Below are positions 43,408 through 55,685 of a DNA stretch of 64,000 nucleotides, in pieces. The stretch spans positions 1-64,000 of the forward strand of contig KN834755.1 of assembly GCA_000827265.1 (NCBI GenBank). Reading direction: 5' to 3'. The stretch comes from Collybiopsis luxurians FD-317 M1. Lineage: Eukaryota; Basidiomycota; Agaricomycetes; Agaricales; Omphalotaceae. The position numbers and the translations under genes were made by a program. Positions within the stretch are counted from its first letter, which is position 1. Each line of letters opens with the position of its first letter. The notes under the pieces are model-generated. The model worked only from the letters and a program-made list of their open reading frames with translations, did not search any database and was not told the DNA's origin.

Positions 43408-46400
43408 ATGAATTGGGCACTTTGGCAGAGTGTCGCCGTATTTTTCGCAGTACTGGACTCAAGGGCTGCTGCATACACCGCCCTGCCCAGGTGCGTCTCC
43501 ATTCATCATCCATTGATTTCGATTTCTGACCCAGTGGGCTCTGCAGATGGGGCCAGGCTGCAGCCATTATCAACGATGCTCTATACATTCAAGGCGGTAT
43601 GACCGACCAATTCAAAGCATATGCCTACACAACCGCCCCAATAAATGACGATTTACTATACCTTTCCTTATCAACCTCCTTCGATCCTTCCTCGCCACCA
43701 TGGCAGCTTGTCAGCTCTTCATCGAATTCCTCTACATCTCCCGGACCACCCGTAGCCTGGCATACCATATCAGCTACGAATACCTCCGAAATATTCCTTT
43801 TCGGCGGCTTCCCAGCAATCAATTCACCCGTCGTCCTTACCGTTCAGCCAGATTCGGCATGGCTTCTGAATGTTTTTAACCGATTAGTTCCATCTTGGAC
43901 GCAAGAACCTCAGTCTTGGGCTAATGAACCCATTCGCCGGATGAGACATAGTGCTGTGACTAATATCGACGGCACTGTCTTTATTGTTGGGGGAGAAAAG
44001 GCCGACGGTTCAGGACTGGCCTTTTCAGATCATTGGGCCTTCAATCCGTCTGGTCCATCCTTTTCTCAGCTACCTTCTGACAATGGCCCTCCCGGAATCA
44101 CTGGCCATAATTCTGTCATACTTCCTAATGGTACAATGCTCGTTTTTGGTGGCTACGATCCCAGTACAAATACCCTATTGAACATGTCAACTATATGGAC
44201 GCTAGACACCGAATCTTCCGATCTCAAATGGAACGTCGTGGTGGCTCAAGGAACCATACCTCCTCCCAGAAGAGCCTTCGTCGCAGTGCTGATAGAAAGT
44301 GGAACGAAGGTGTTGATTCATGGAGGATGCGATGCCGTTTTCCAGAATACGTACAGTGATGGTTGGGAGTTGGACTTGACGACGAATCCTCCAACGTGGT
44401 CGCAAGTCCCTGCCTTGTCTCAAATCGGTCAACGGAGAGATCATTTCGGAGTGGCATACGGACCAGATGTGATTTTCGGTTTTGGTGAGTATTCTTTACG
44501 CTGAATTTCCATAAGTGACCAATGATTGGGTTTAGGATACGGCCAGTCTGGACCTGCATCCGCCCCTCTGATCATATACAACCCATCCGGCGATGGCTCC
44601 TTTTCCTCGAGCTACAGCGCACCTGCGCCTACTTCAATTTCTTTCACCCAGACTATCCCCGGAGCAACCCAGACTATTCCGGGCACTGGTTCAGCCGGAG
44701 CAACCAGCAATCCTTCTTCGACCTCCAATCCTAGCAATCCTAGTGGTAGTCCAGGTAGCAACGATGGCGGAAATGATAACAAGAAAACTACCGGAATTGC
44801 TGTCGGAACGGCTCTTGGGATACTCGCTCTACTTGTCGCTGGTGTCGTTGTTGTCTACTATGCGAGGAGAAGAAGGTTCGATGCCGCTCAAGAAGCCCGC
44901 TTTATGCTACTCAACGAGAATGACCCTGAGGCCGGACTTCCTGCCGTTAGGCCAAGTGGGGAAAAGGGACCTTATAGCGAACGTTGGAATGTACTCAAGA
45001 ATCTCAAAGGAGGAAATGCTCTAACTGCCGTCCCTGGTGGTGTCGTCGGGCTAGCTCAAACACGTCCGACGACTGCGAGAAGAGACATGCTTGCCGATGA
45101 AGATACTCGAGATTTCGAACCCTGGTATGGACGCAGGAAAAGGGACGGTACCGGTGACAGCTCGTGGTCCCTGATGAGTTTCATGAAGATGCGTCGAGAA
45201 GGGAGCACATCTAGCTATGCCAGTCTCGGGTCACCTTTTCGGGAAAAATCCGACCCATTTTCGGATGGCGCTGCATTGTTGAGAGACGAAGAAACTGGAT
45301 ACGTGGGTGCAGCCGCTCGCGGCCATGGCAGTTCTGTAAACCGCCCTTCTCACAATCGAGGGATGAGCTACGCGAGCTCTTTGAGTGCAGCCAGCTATAT
45401 TGATCAGGACGCGGGCTACTCAGGCGCAACAATCTATCGCGATCCGTTTGCTGATCCCTTCGCTGACCAAAATACCATCGTTGAAGTTCCAGCTACTGTC
45501 GCTCCCTCTACATCAGGACGTCCACATCCTCGACCGAACCAACCGCCCCAAATTCAAACCATGCTCCCGCTCCAGGTACACAGCCTGAGCCCAGTTACCG
45601 AAGCTTCCCGTGCCACACTCTCACAAAGCGACCACGCGAGTTCCGTGTCTTCGCAGTCTCACGAGATGAGCGTTAGTCCATTCAACACCATCTCTCAGGG
45701 CACTTCTCGTACTTCGTTTAGTCCCCGTCCATCGTCCCTTCTTGATGCTAATAACTTTAACGAAACTCAGCCTATACGACGAAGCGATTCATGGTGGTCT
45801 AGATTTTCACGTAGCGGTCTCCTTGACAGGCGGGGGAGCGGCTCACGACATCAAGGCGGCAGTGGTATACCAGATATCAAGGACCCCAACCCTCCACCTC
45901 GGTTAGGCGGGCTTGTTGCAATACAAGAGAGTCAGCACTCTGCATCACCAGAGGAATCACCCGATTCTAACAGATCCAACTCTATCAAACGTGCGTTTTC
46001 CAGGAGCGGATCCAGAGTGTATAAAGGGACACATGGAAAATCTCTGTCATCGCTTCGAACTGCAGACTCTGATGCTATCGAACGGATGGCAGGTGCTGTA
46101 GAGGTTGTTCAGCGCGAACGGACAGGCAGCCACAACACTCGAGGTAGTACCGGAAGCTACGATACGGACAGCGCTGGATGGGTCCCTGAAGATGGGCGAG
46201 GGATTGTTCATGGAGTGGATATGTCTTCTTTGGACGTCACGTCTCCAGATGCAATGGTTCCCGGAGAGTCTCTAATATCTCCACTCCAGCTCAACTCGCC
46301 GTCTAAAGCCAGTTCACCCGCAATAACACCTCCGGCATCTCAACCTTCGACCGCCGCTTCCTCTAATACATCAGTCAACGATGGTGTGCGCCCTGTCCGT

Positions 46401-46616
46401 GCACCGACAGGTTCTGCTGTCGCCGCTCGTGTTCGAGATTATGAAAGACGGATGAGCCAGGAACAGTTCGTCCCTAGTCCAATCAACACCCGACAACTCG
46501 AAGAACGTCTCAATAACCGAAAACCACACGTCAACTATGGGCTTGCTGCACGTCCGAGTCTCTACGTTGCCAATCCAGACCATCGGCAAGGATCCTCGCA
46601 AGATTCGACTTCATAG
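43408..46616 (+). CDS. kelch-repeat / galactose-oxidase-like single-pass membrane protein
   Basis: Three exons (43408-43490, 43547-44484, 44536-46616) join to 1,033 residues. An N-terminal signal peptide (MNWALWQSVAVFFAVLDSRA) leads into a beta-propeller with kelch motifs such as ALYIQGG, EIFLFGGF, TVFIVGGEK, TMLVFGGYD and VLIHGGCD over about residues 25-370. A Ser/Thr/Pro/Gly-rich stalk follows, then one transmembrane helix (GIAVGTALGILALLVAGVVV, about 428-447) stopped by YYARRRRF. The cytoplasmic tail of about 580 residues is Ser-rich and disordered (RSDSWWSRFSRSGLL, SPEESPDSNRSNS) with many potential phosphosites. The layout suggests a cell-surface sensor or polarity protein with an extracellular propeller. 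No catalytic residues of galactose oxidase are evident. Function is not known. Confidence 0.88.
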
Positions 46617-49600
46617 CCTTGCGTCTTTGGTGCTACCTTTTCCGCTTTGTATTTTTTGGGTGTTGAATTTCTAGTCCATGTTGTAAAAATCTGTGCTGCT
46701 GTCTTTTGCCGTCCAAGCTCGCTCCCTGTGCTCTCTAGACCGTCCAGCCGTCCTTCTGTATCGTTGCGACGCCTTTCCCTTCTATACGAACTGTGTTTTT
46801 TTTTTCTTCCTCTCGGACTATGAAAAAGGTTGCGTGCTTGCTTAGTTAGAATCTCTTTTATCCCTTTTTATTGCCCTTCGATTTATCGCATACATATCTA
46901 TCTTGATGTTTCTAGCTTCATGACCTTTTACGACGCATTCACGATCGTCCTGGTTTTCATTATTTTTTTTTTTGCAGCTTATCTTTGATTCGGGTTAGAA
47001 TGGCTGGATGAGCAGTGATGGGACGATTCTGTATCTGAAAAATAACCAATGTATAGTCGTATATCTTTCAAACTGTTCGCTCTACCTAACTAGTACAATG
47101 CCACATTTCTATTCGGTCTTTTCTACTAGTCGATTGATGAATGTACTGACAGACAGATTTATGATGTACGGAACCAAGACAAGTTCCAGCCAACGGAAAG
47201 CAAAGCCCCGATCGAATGTCGCAAGCTCGACATGGTTTTTGGAGATCTCTCTAACGACGGACTTTTCGGGACCGGATGCATCGAAGTTGGCTGCTAAGGG
47301 AGACTCGGGGAGAAAGAGCTAATTGAAATGAACTGCCAACGTTTGTCCCATAGTTCAAAAATGTCTTACGTCCTTTCATAAAGTTCATAATCCGGGTCTA
47401 TCTTCAGAACCCTTGACATGTCGTGCCATATGGATCAGGGATTTGTCTGCTAAAGGCGGACTGGACTGGGATGAAATGCGGCAGGAGGCAATTGATCGAA
47501 GCTTGCTGCGAAGGATTGACTGACTGATAGACAGACAGCAAGCAGATACTCTACAGACACAGCTAGGTACTCGAGGATTGGATAGCGGTAAGGGGAAGCA
47601 TGGCTACCGCCTCACTGTGGAGGATGCCAGTGTGAATGAAGTTTATTTTCATGCTATCGCTACGCATGCTCGTATCTACATCTACTGTCAGATGCAGTCA
47701 TTTCCCTCGGAAGAATGCGTCAAAGGCAAAAAGCACCAATGAAATGAAAAAGATCATTTCATTGTCCTGCCACTCTTGAACGAAGTTGCCAAATTCTACA
47801 CACGACCGTAGAAGCTGGACACTGGGTGACAAGCAAGGTTATGTTATGACTGGATGTGACAAGGGAGCTGCGAAAGAGTCGGTGTGAGCATTCTACGTTT
47901 ACCCGACCGTATCGTAAGTTTGGCTGCGGTCCATAGAGGGCAAGCAGAGGTCCCGCGACAATTTTCAGAGAAGATTAGTGGAGTATATGCTCCGATAAAC
48001 CTTACTACTCAAACGGGAGTCTTCTTACAGCACCCGCCCCTGTGAATACCTGTCGCAAAATGGAACAGAGTTTCGTTTGCCAAGCTAGGGAGAGGGATGA
48101 CCTCCCAACATTACCTCTGTCAGCCCCACTTCCCGAGGGACATTGTATTTCTGATGAGTGGCTCAGTCAGCCGAATCCAGCCCTGCGGATACAAGGGAAG
48201 AAAGAAATGGAAAGCCTCCACATTGCCATTGAATACGAATTATGAACTATCATGAATGTGGCACCAGTGCCCATTATCTCTCCTGGTTACATACTCCTAT
48301 GACAAATCTGGACGGTTCAAGCGTCAGGAAGCATATCCGCCAAGCCTTGTTGGAGGAAACTTGAAACGCAAACCACACCCAGGGAAAGTATGCATCGACC
48401 GTTGCATTGCGCGTACGTCTGAATATGCGTTTATTTTCTTCCACCGCCTTATACCTGTTACAATACTCTACTTGCGTTGGAATTCTCGAATATCAAATAT
48501 CTAGCACTAATGTGCGGTAACCCGGACGCGCTAATACAGACAATTATGTTCTTCCACCACTTTCTATGTAATTTAACGTCGCATCGTGAACAGCGCATAT
48601 AACCGCATTATTCAGAAAAATAGTCCGGCGGAGTCATGCTCATTACATTCGACGGATAAACTTCCCGCTGTGCAGGGTCTAGTGTAATAGCTGAGGGGGT
48701 CAGCCCCGAAAGATGATCAAAACTAAGAAAAAAATTGTAGAATTCCCGACTGGCCCTGGTTGGGTGCATATACGCGGAGGCAATACTTAAATTCCACATT
48801 CTGTACCAATTGTTTCCATAGAATACGTATTAAAATCACGTCAGAAAGCCCCCATTAGTATATACGCACTACAGAGCTTAATACTACGGACACCATACAC
48901 GCTGAACAGCGAGGGGGAATCGCCACGGAGGAATCAGGTCAACAACTTGAAAAAAAATGATACATACTTACTACGTAGCTACGTGATATATTGGAGGTTA
49001 AAACTTGTAACGTCTCACCGAATCGGGTAATGGCTGCTTCGATTGAACAATCAAACAATTTATCATTAGTAGGCCCCCCTTTATACCTGATGCGGAATGG
49101 AAACCTCCGTGTTATTATTCACTCGACATATCGACACTACGGAGGACGGATTCTGAACAGACTAAAGACCGACCAACTCGTTACCCTGCACCCTGCCAGA
49201 CCCTGTCCCGCGGATGGGTTTTACGCTGTGTTATACATGATCAGTACGAGGGAAGCTTTTTCGTTTAAGCACAAAAGTAGCTGGATCGAAGCGGAAGGCA
49301 AACAAGATGAGCCCTCTTCCATCGGAGCGCTCAGAGTGATCAGATCCAATACAGTGATGTTCTGGAGGACATGATTGAATTGAGGGCGCTCCGGCAGATC
49401 TCGTCGATCACATCGATGAAAAAGGCGAAAAGAAATTCGTGATTGGCGATCTTTGGAAGGGTCGCGAATAGTTAGGTCGCGTTTATACACGCGTTCTGCT
49501 GACCCAAGCCTAGACGTCGTCCATTCTGCACACGGAGCCTTGACTTGGAGTTCATCACGCCCAACCCACATTATGCCTACAATGCGGGATCGAAGCTGAC

Positions 49601-50929
49601 TGTACATGTACGGTGCTGCTCCGATGCGTCTCGTAAGAAACAAGCGCTGACCCGATCTCCATTCGGGTTTGAACTACTTTGAATGAAGTGTTTACTCTCA
49701 GAAACGAGTCAAGGACACACAGACAAAAGGCGAGAGATGACAGGCCTTGAATGCGAATTTTTTTGCACCGAACGACATATCGGAGGATCGACTCGAGGTG
49801 ATTAAATTATATCAGTGCTGTTCCTGGATCGAAGTAATGCACAGACGAGGGTGCTTTTGGTCTGCGTTGCAAGGAGGAAGCAGTGGCATTGTGAAGCAGT
49901 GGCATCGTCCTGCTGCTGTTGTGTATTCCATATGATGGTCAGTTATATTTGGCAGATACGAAGCTCCTGCAGCCCTCACTTTGAAACAAGGATCGGGGAT
50001 CTTCTATTAAAATTTTTGCAAGAGTGGCTAGAAGCAGACAAAGGTGTAAGATCACACATAGATTTTTTTTTTTCACTTACGGTGTCACAGACTCACAGAA
50101 AAATTCTTGATTGGCTTTGTTCCTCGAGATAGGAGATGTGGAGAATTGGCGCTCGCCGGGGACCAGATAGAAAACCGAAGGTTTCACAGTCCAACGTACG
50201 GCCGTGCTGAGCGCGAGATTCAGAGGCACAATTATACGTTTTGCAGCGTAGTCGACCACGGAGGGCATGTGCTAGGCCACATACGACGTCATCGACACCC
50301 TCGGAAGTTGCGATAAGAAGGCACCAGAGGCTTACCAAGTATGGACTTGGGTATTCAAAAAGACCCTCACAAGCTTCACAGGACTCGAAAGTTATTCGCT
50401 TGTAAAGAGGCGGCTGCTTTGCCGCTCAGGCAGACGCCCGGGAACATCGCAAGTTTACAGCTCTCGCAGCAGTGTCTTCATGGTGCGAGGCTTAACCAGT
50501 GACCACTCTAAGTATTCTTTTCTGCAACGTGCTGTGGGGGCACAATTCAGAAGATCGTGCGGCGTGTAAATTGCGGGGTTTTCACGGGAATTCGCAGACT
50601 CCTTCGTCCGCATTACACCTTTCAGCTAGAACTGAACGATAGAAGTGATGTAACCCCCTCGAATTTACTGACCGATTTTACTGACCGATAGTATTGATTG
50701 ATATCTAATTTCAACATCGGAGGTACATGTCGGTAGATGCTGCACTATAAATGTCGGGATCAAGTATGGAAGCCAATGTCCTATCAAAATTCAAGAAATA
50801 CGATCTCGTTGCCTACATAGGGACCTATACTGTTGAACACGCCGTTTTACTTTCCTTGGTTAGCGTTGTCAAGTAATCATATTATCAGTGACTTGACACC
50901 ACAGCTCACACACGCACCCTGTTTTTCTC
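46617..50929. other. 4.3-kb gene-poor stretch
   Basis: The kelch gene 3' region with T-runs (46797-46806, about 46965-46975) is followed by sequence with only short open frames on both strands. None has a recognisable domain (for example plus-strand 47008-47322 and minus-strand 49221-49643). I noticed no tandem repeat or transposon end here. Old degraded elements or an undetected non-coding RNA cannot be excluded by eye. Confidence 0.45.
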
Positions 50930-51013
50930 ATGCCCTTTGCCAAGGGTGTTCGAGGTCCCTCCAGCGTCTTCACAGGTGCTTCTGACGCCCACCGCATCGG
51001 TGCATTGCTTTGA
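50930..51013 (+). CDS. candidate 27-residue small open reading frame
   Basis: An ATG at 50930 after a pyrimidine-rich leader (CACCCTGTTTTTCTC) opens 27 codons beginning MPFAKGVRGPSSVFTG and ending RIGALL, then TGA. Codon use is G/C-rich at third positions, unlike the AT-rich surroundings, and resembles the FAS coding style. No CaaX motif or signal peptide is seen, and I do not recognise it. It could be a real micropeptide, one exon of a larger gene, or chance. Confidence 0.25.
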   Translation: MPFAKGVRGPSSVFTGASDAHRIGALL

Positions 51014-51418
51014 ATTGATTGAAAATCTATACATCTTGAATTATTGAACTGGTATGATGCCTTGTTTATTGCGTGTACCTGTTCTCAGAAAGGACAGCCA
51101 CGACGTCTACTTATTCGGAACACGACTAAAGAGTTTAATACACTGAATGAAGCGTATGCTGTGGAAAATGAAGAAAGAGCTATGGAAGACACGAGGATCG
51201 TAGCCAGTGCAAAGTCGTTCTGAGTAGAATTCGACGAGTCTCTGCGGGAGAAATGGAAAATACTTATCATTTCCAGAAGGGCAGCATCGGATTCCGGACA
51301 AAAGAACCCAGTTTGGTTAGATTTTAGGTGTAGAGAGGGAAGAACTTTTGTTGACCGGATCATCAGGTTTCGATAATATACATACATGGAATTGCTGTTA
51401 AAGTTGATGGAAAAAAAT
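51014..51418. other. short intergenic region
   Basis: This lies downstream of the acyl-CoA-binding protein gene on the minus strand. A minus-strand open frame across part of it has no recognisable domain. Confidence 0.5.
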
Positions 51419-51951
51419 CTAAGCAGCTTCGATCTCCGCAATGTAGCCCTTCGCCTCGTCGGTACTTGCTTTCTCGAGGATCTGAAAATAGACCTGTAAG
51501 CGCAATGACACCTGATGATTCTGGCTTGTACCTCTTTGAGTTTCTCTACGTAGGCTTTCTGAGCAGCTTCTTTGGACTTTCCCTCTACCTCCTTCCAAGC
51601 GTCCCTAGGTCAAGTAAAGGAATTAGATTGAAAGCGATGATATGTGTAACTCGGGGCCACACCATTTGGCTTTGCCAGTAAAGTCAAGCATTCCAGGACG
51701 CGCAATGTTCACATCACCGATAGTGGCTGCGAGGCAGTAAGTCATGAGCATGCCCTTCCCAAAGCATGGCCCAAATCCGCAAACCTTGCTTGTAGTGCGC
51801 GTAGAACTTCCAAGAGAATTCAGTCAAGGCCAGGCTGAACTCATGTCCGATGACTTACGAAAAGCTTTTCGTCCTGCGATGGCTGTATAGGGCCATCTTT
51901 TGGAAGGCCCTGAACGATTGCTACAGCTTTATCGAATTGAGCTTTGGACAT
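51419..51951 (-). CDS. ACB1: acyl-CoA-binding protein
   Basis: This small cytosolic protein binds long-chain acyl-CoA esters, buffers them and carries them between enzymes, including those made by FAS. It is split into short exons. The ATG at 51951 starts [20 protein letters not shown], then [11 protein letters not shown]. Later exons read [47 protein letters not shown] and VEKLKE. The last exon is [20 protein letters not shown], then TAG at 51419-51421. The total is about 104 residues, a little longer than the usual 86-90. The family signature YKQAT-GD and KW-AW are intact, with the conserved Tyr and Lys that hold the CoA. Four introns of about 50-60 bp are present. The symbol follows the yeast gene. 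Confidence 0.93.
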
Positions 51952-52826
51952 GATGGATGCACAGGAAAAAGATGGGAAATGAAGAACGTCGGGAGTTTAA
52001 CTGGGGTCGTTTTGCGTGTGATTCATTCTGATTCCCTTATCGATCAACGATAGAGTTATCTAATCTAATCGCTGACCACATCAAGTATACAGCCTCAGGG
52101 CATCGAGGGCATCGAGGAAACCGGTCAGTCAAAGGTGTATTATTCAAAATATAGCTTTGGGTTGCTGTACAATGTACGCGTTAAATTGCCAAATTAAAAC
52201 ATACGTATGTGCCTTTTCCCAAACGCCGGCTGGAATACACGATTGATCATGACATTGATCATGAACGGCCAAAACTTTATTCTTAGTTCGTCCCCGAGGA
52301 TGCAGGCTGGACGCAAGTACTTGAATTAAAATGATGCTGTCAAATGGAGGGCACCAGACCTTTTTTTTTTCCCCTGCATGTGCGTTTCTCCGCAGGGAGT
52401 GAAGTGGGTTGATCATATTGTCTAGCTGGAAGCGAGAAGAACCTGAAGCTTAAAGCTTAATGGCTTGTAGCATTTAACCTGGTTTGTCTCTGAGCAATTT
52501 CCACCGATAGTATTTCTGGCGGTATTGTACCTTCTATACGATCTATACGATCTATGACTCTGAATTGCTGTGAAGTGACCAAGCTGGATGAATCATGACG
52601 GGAAGAAGGTAGATACCTCAATATTCTAGAACACTGTTCGAGATTTCTTTCAAGGTCTTGCAACACCATTTTTTTTGAAAGTCTGCGGTGGCTTGTTCGA
52701 TGCAGAGAGCGGTTAATGCCGCCGGCATTGGCCGCGGTATAGATGGCATCATCATACGATGGCACGTGCAACGTCACCCTCGTCGCAGTTAGCGTGGTTC
52801 GTCGCTGACGCTCACAACGAGCAGCC
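51952..52826. other. divergent intergenic region, acyl-CoA-binding protein / PH-domain gene
   Basis: This holds the promoters of both neighbours. Minus-strand frames at 52144-52416 and 52457-52828 show no domain. A T-run lies at about 52361-52370. Confidence 0.5.
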
Positions 52827-54466
52827 ATGCCCCCCTCAGCAGCTCCTCCTTCTCCCCAAGAAGTTCATCGGAAACTTTCCATATCCTCAGTGGTCAAAAA
52901 CAGGGCAAGTTTTCTTTTCTGTTCGACATATTTTGAAATGTCGTTGCGAACCCGGATTTTAGCCTCCGCCTCCGGTTACAGTACCTCCTGTTTCTGGCAC
53001 AGAGTCGGACTCTGACTCTATCCTTACTCCGGATTGGACTCTGTCACCTTCAGGTCTGGCTTCTGGTGCTTCTGCATCAATGTTGCCAGGCGGCTCTCTC
53101 CAACAGCAGCCGTTGTCTTCCATCGCCGAAAGAAGATCAGGAAGTGGCGAGGATTCCGAGGATGAAGATGACGAAGGTGAAGGCGGCTGGAAAACTGCGC
53201 AGGCGAACGAAGGTCATGTCCAGGGAAACATGGATGAAACTGTCATCAAGTCGGGATATCTTTGGAAGAAGGGCGAAAGGAGAAAGGTTTGATTCGCTAC
53301 TATACGCTTCTCCTGGCTCTGTGTAAACACTATTCCTATTCCAGACATGGAAAAAGCGTTGGTTTGTGCTCAGACCAGCCCATCTCGCATATTACAAAAC
53401 TGCTGCCGAGTATCAGCTTTTACGGCTGCTCGAACTCGGCGATGTACATTCGTGCACGACGATCCCGCTCAAAAAACACGAAAACGCCTTTGGTCTCATC
53501 TCTCCTATGAGGACGTTCTATCTACAGGCTAAAACTCCTACCGAGGTGCAGGAATGGGTGAAGGCGATCGAAGAAACCAGGCAGGCTTTACATGTATCTT
53601 CGAATCCAGTCGGCTCCTCAGCACCTATACCGATACCCAAAGGGTCCAGTCATCATCATCCACCTCCCATAACCCCTTCCCCACCATCCTTTGTATCACA
53701 CAACGCCACATCCTCGGATTCAGAAGATGCTTCCCCTTCTGTCCCTCCTGCCCATCGTACAAACTCAACGTCCTCCCAGACCCGGCCCGTCATCGCTGCT
53801 TCACCTTCAAAGTCGCCGTCGTCTGCCCCGCCTAAAGACCCCAGTAAAATAGTTCTATCTGGTTATCTGATGAAGTGCGGGTCCAAGCGGCGGAATTGGC
53901 GGAAACGCTGGTTCGTCCTTTCTAGGGAAAAGCTGGTTTACTCGGCTAGCCATATGGTATGCTTTGTATTCTAGAAAAACTTGTACGTTCCTGACTAAAT
54001 TGCAACATATTTTCAGGATACCAAACCCCACCGCCAATTTCCGTTTTCGGATATACTGGATGCACTAGAATACGATGTTGTATCTCACCGCACGCACCAT
54101 CCTCCCACTGTTTCTTCACCGCCGAATCCTGAAGGCGCGGAAGGACCCTCCACTGCTCATACATTCAAAATTATAACGTCGAAACGAACTCTGTTATTAT
54201 GCGCGCCGACAGAGGAAGATGAGATTAGATGGCTCGGTGCCGTCCGTGCTCTGATTGCTCGTCGTTCTCATTCTGGAGAGGCTGCAAAAGTTACGATGGG
54301 AACTGGTTCGGTGGCTGCACCAGTTCCCAATCCAAACCCGAATCAAGATATAAGCCCGCATAATTCTGGATTTACATCTGGAGCAAGTGGGATCAAAGCC
54401 AAAGCGAGAAGGCTGAGTGCGAGCGGAGGCATCCGAGAGGAAGGATCTTCGATCGGGCAATCATGA
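52827..54466 (+). CDS. tandem PH-domain protein
   Basis: Two pleckstrin-homology domains are expected to bind phosphoinositides or proteins at the membrane. The first runs from VIKSGYLWKKGERRK through an intron to TWKKRWFVLRPAHLAYYK and ends with TPTEVQEWVKAIEETRQA. A Ser/Pro/His-rich linker follows. The second begins LSGYLMKCGSKRRNWRKRW, crosses an intron after YSASHM, and ends EEDEIRWLGAVRALIARR. Each has the terminal Trp of the fold's C-terminal helix. The tail is disordered and ends at a TGA at 54464. The acidic stretch SGEDSEDEDDEGEGG precedes PH1. The start is uncertain: the ATG at 52827 (MPPSAAPPSPQEVHRKLS) needs a weak donor near 52889-52892 to keep frame. An ATG at 52759 joins in frame through a GTTTTC donor. 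Confidence 0.87.
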
Positions 54467-55685
54467 ATGATATCATCATTGAGGTTTTGGATTCTTTCAT
54501 TTTGCTTTGCCTTTTTAGCCTTATTTGTTTGAGATACCTACGGAAATGCTCATGTTGTTACCCGCTCCTTGGCCCTTTTTTTTTTCGAACCAAGGTTTGA
54601 AACTTGATCATTTACTATTATCACCTTGCCTCGGATCTATCCATCTATCAGTGTTGGAATAATTCCCTCTCTCTCTCCCAAGCTTAATGAAAGCAAATGT
54701 ACAACGAAAACCCTTTCCTACGTACCCTTACCCCATATCTATATCTGTCGCCATCTGTTGTGTTACTACTCCTAAAGTTTTGAATTGAAACGATTGTGTT
54801 GCCATCGTGAAATGGAGGCCGCGTCGCGTTTCGCGTTCCTCTCCATGTGCTTCGACCGACCCCCCACCGCTCATGTTTTTTTTATAGGTGATTCGCGTAA
54901 CTCTCCCATGGAACTGGAACTGGACATTTGAGGCTTTGTTTAGTCTTTGTTGAACATTTAATACCGTCAAAAGCGGCGGTGGCGGGGTGGGGGGTACGGT
55001 ATAGGTACTAGCTGTCCAAGTTTTTGTCTAGAACTCGAACATGGACCCCCCCCCTTCCCCCTTGCAATTGAGCCATTTCAGTCTTTTTTGAAAAAGCATC
55101 GGATTTTGGATTTCCACTGTCACGAAATGATTCAAAGCTCTGTATATACAGGGTTGGAAGATGGGTGACTTGTAGGTGCGATGCTCATTGCTCACCACCG
55201 ACATTGTCGGTTTGCAACTGACCGGCGCTTGAGAAGAACAGATGTTCGTTGCTCTGAGAGTCGTTGCAGATCACCTTCTGCTTGTTAGTTGTGCCATAGA
55301 TGCGTTGAGCAGCTGCTACGGGATTTACGAAACTGAACAGAGCTAAAAGTAGCGTTTTGGTTTTTTTTTATTTAAGTTTTGAATGTGTGGCGTTATAGAG
55401 CAAAGCTTAGTTACCTAAAAGAGAAGAAAGGAAGGACCCTAGACACCAGTGTGACGTGACATATAAAAAGAAGAAAAAGTGACAGTAACAGACTTTGTTG
55501 TTTACGTTTAGCGCAAAAAGGCGCCCCTTCGTACTTAAACGCCCTCTTTGCTGCTCAATTTGCCGCCCGCCTTCTTTGTTGACCAACTTTTTGGAATCGA
55601 GTACCTCTCTCTCCTCCTCCCTCTTTTTTTTATTATTTCCTTGTACCGATATTATCCTTGTCCTCGTAATTCCACATCCCAAGCA
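54467..55685. other. intergenic region with homopolymer tracts
   Basis: This is the PH gene 3' region and the long promoter/5' leader of the first transcription factor. It holds several C-, G- and T-runs (for example about 54982-55000 and 55048-55062). The minus-strand frame 55407-56000 overlaps the transcription factor exons and is a shadow. Confidence 0.5.
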
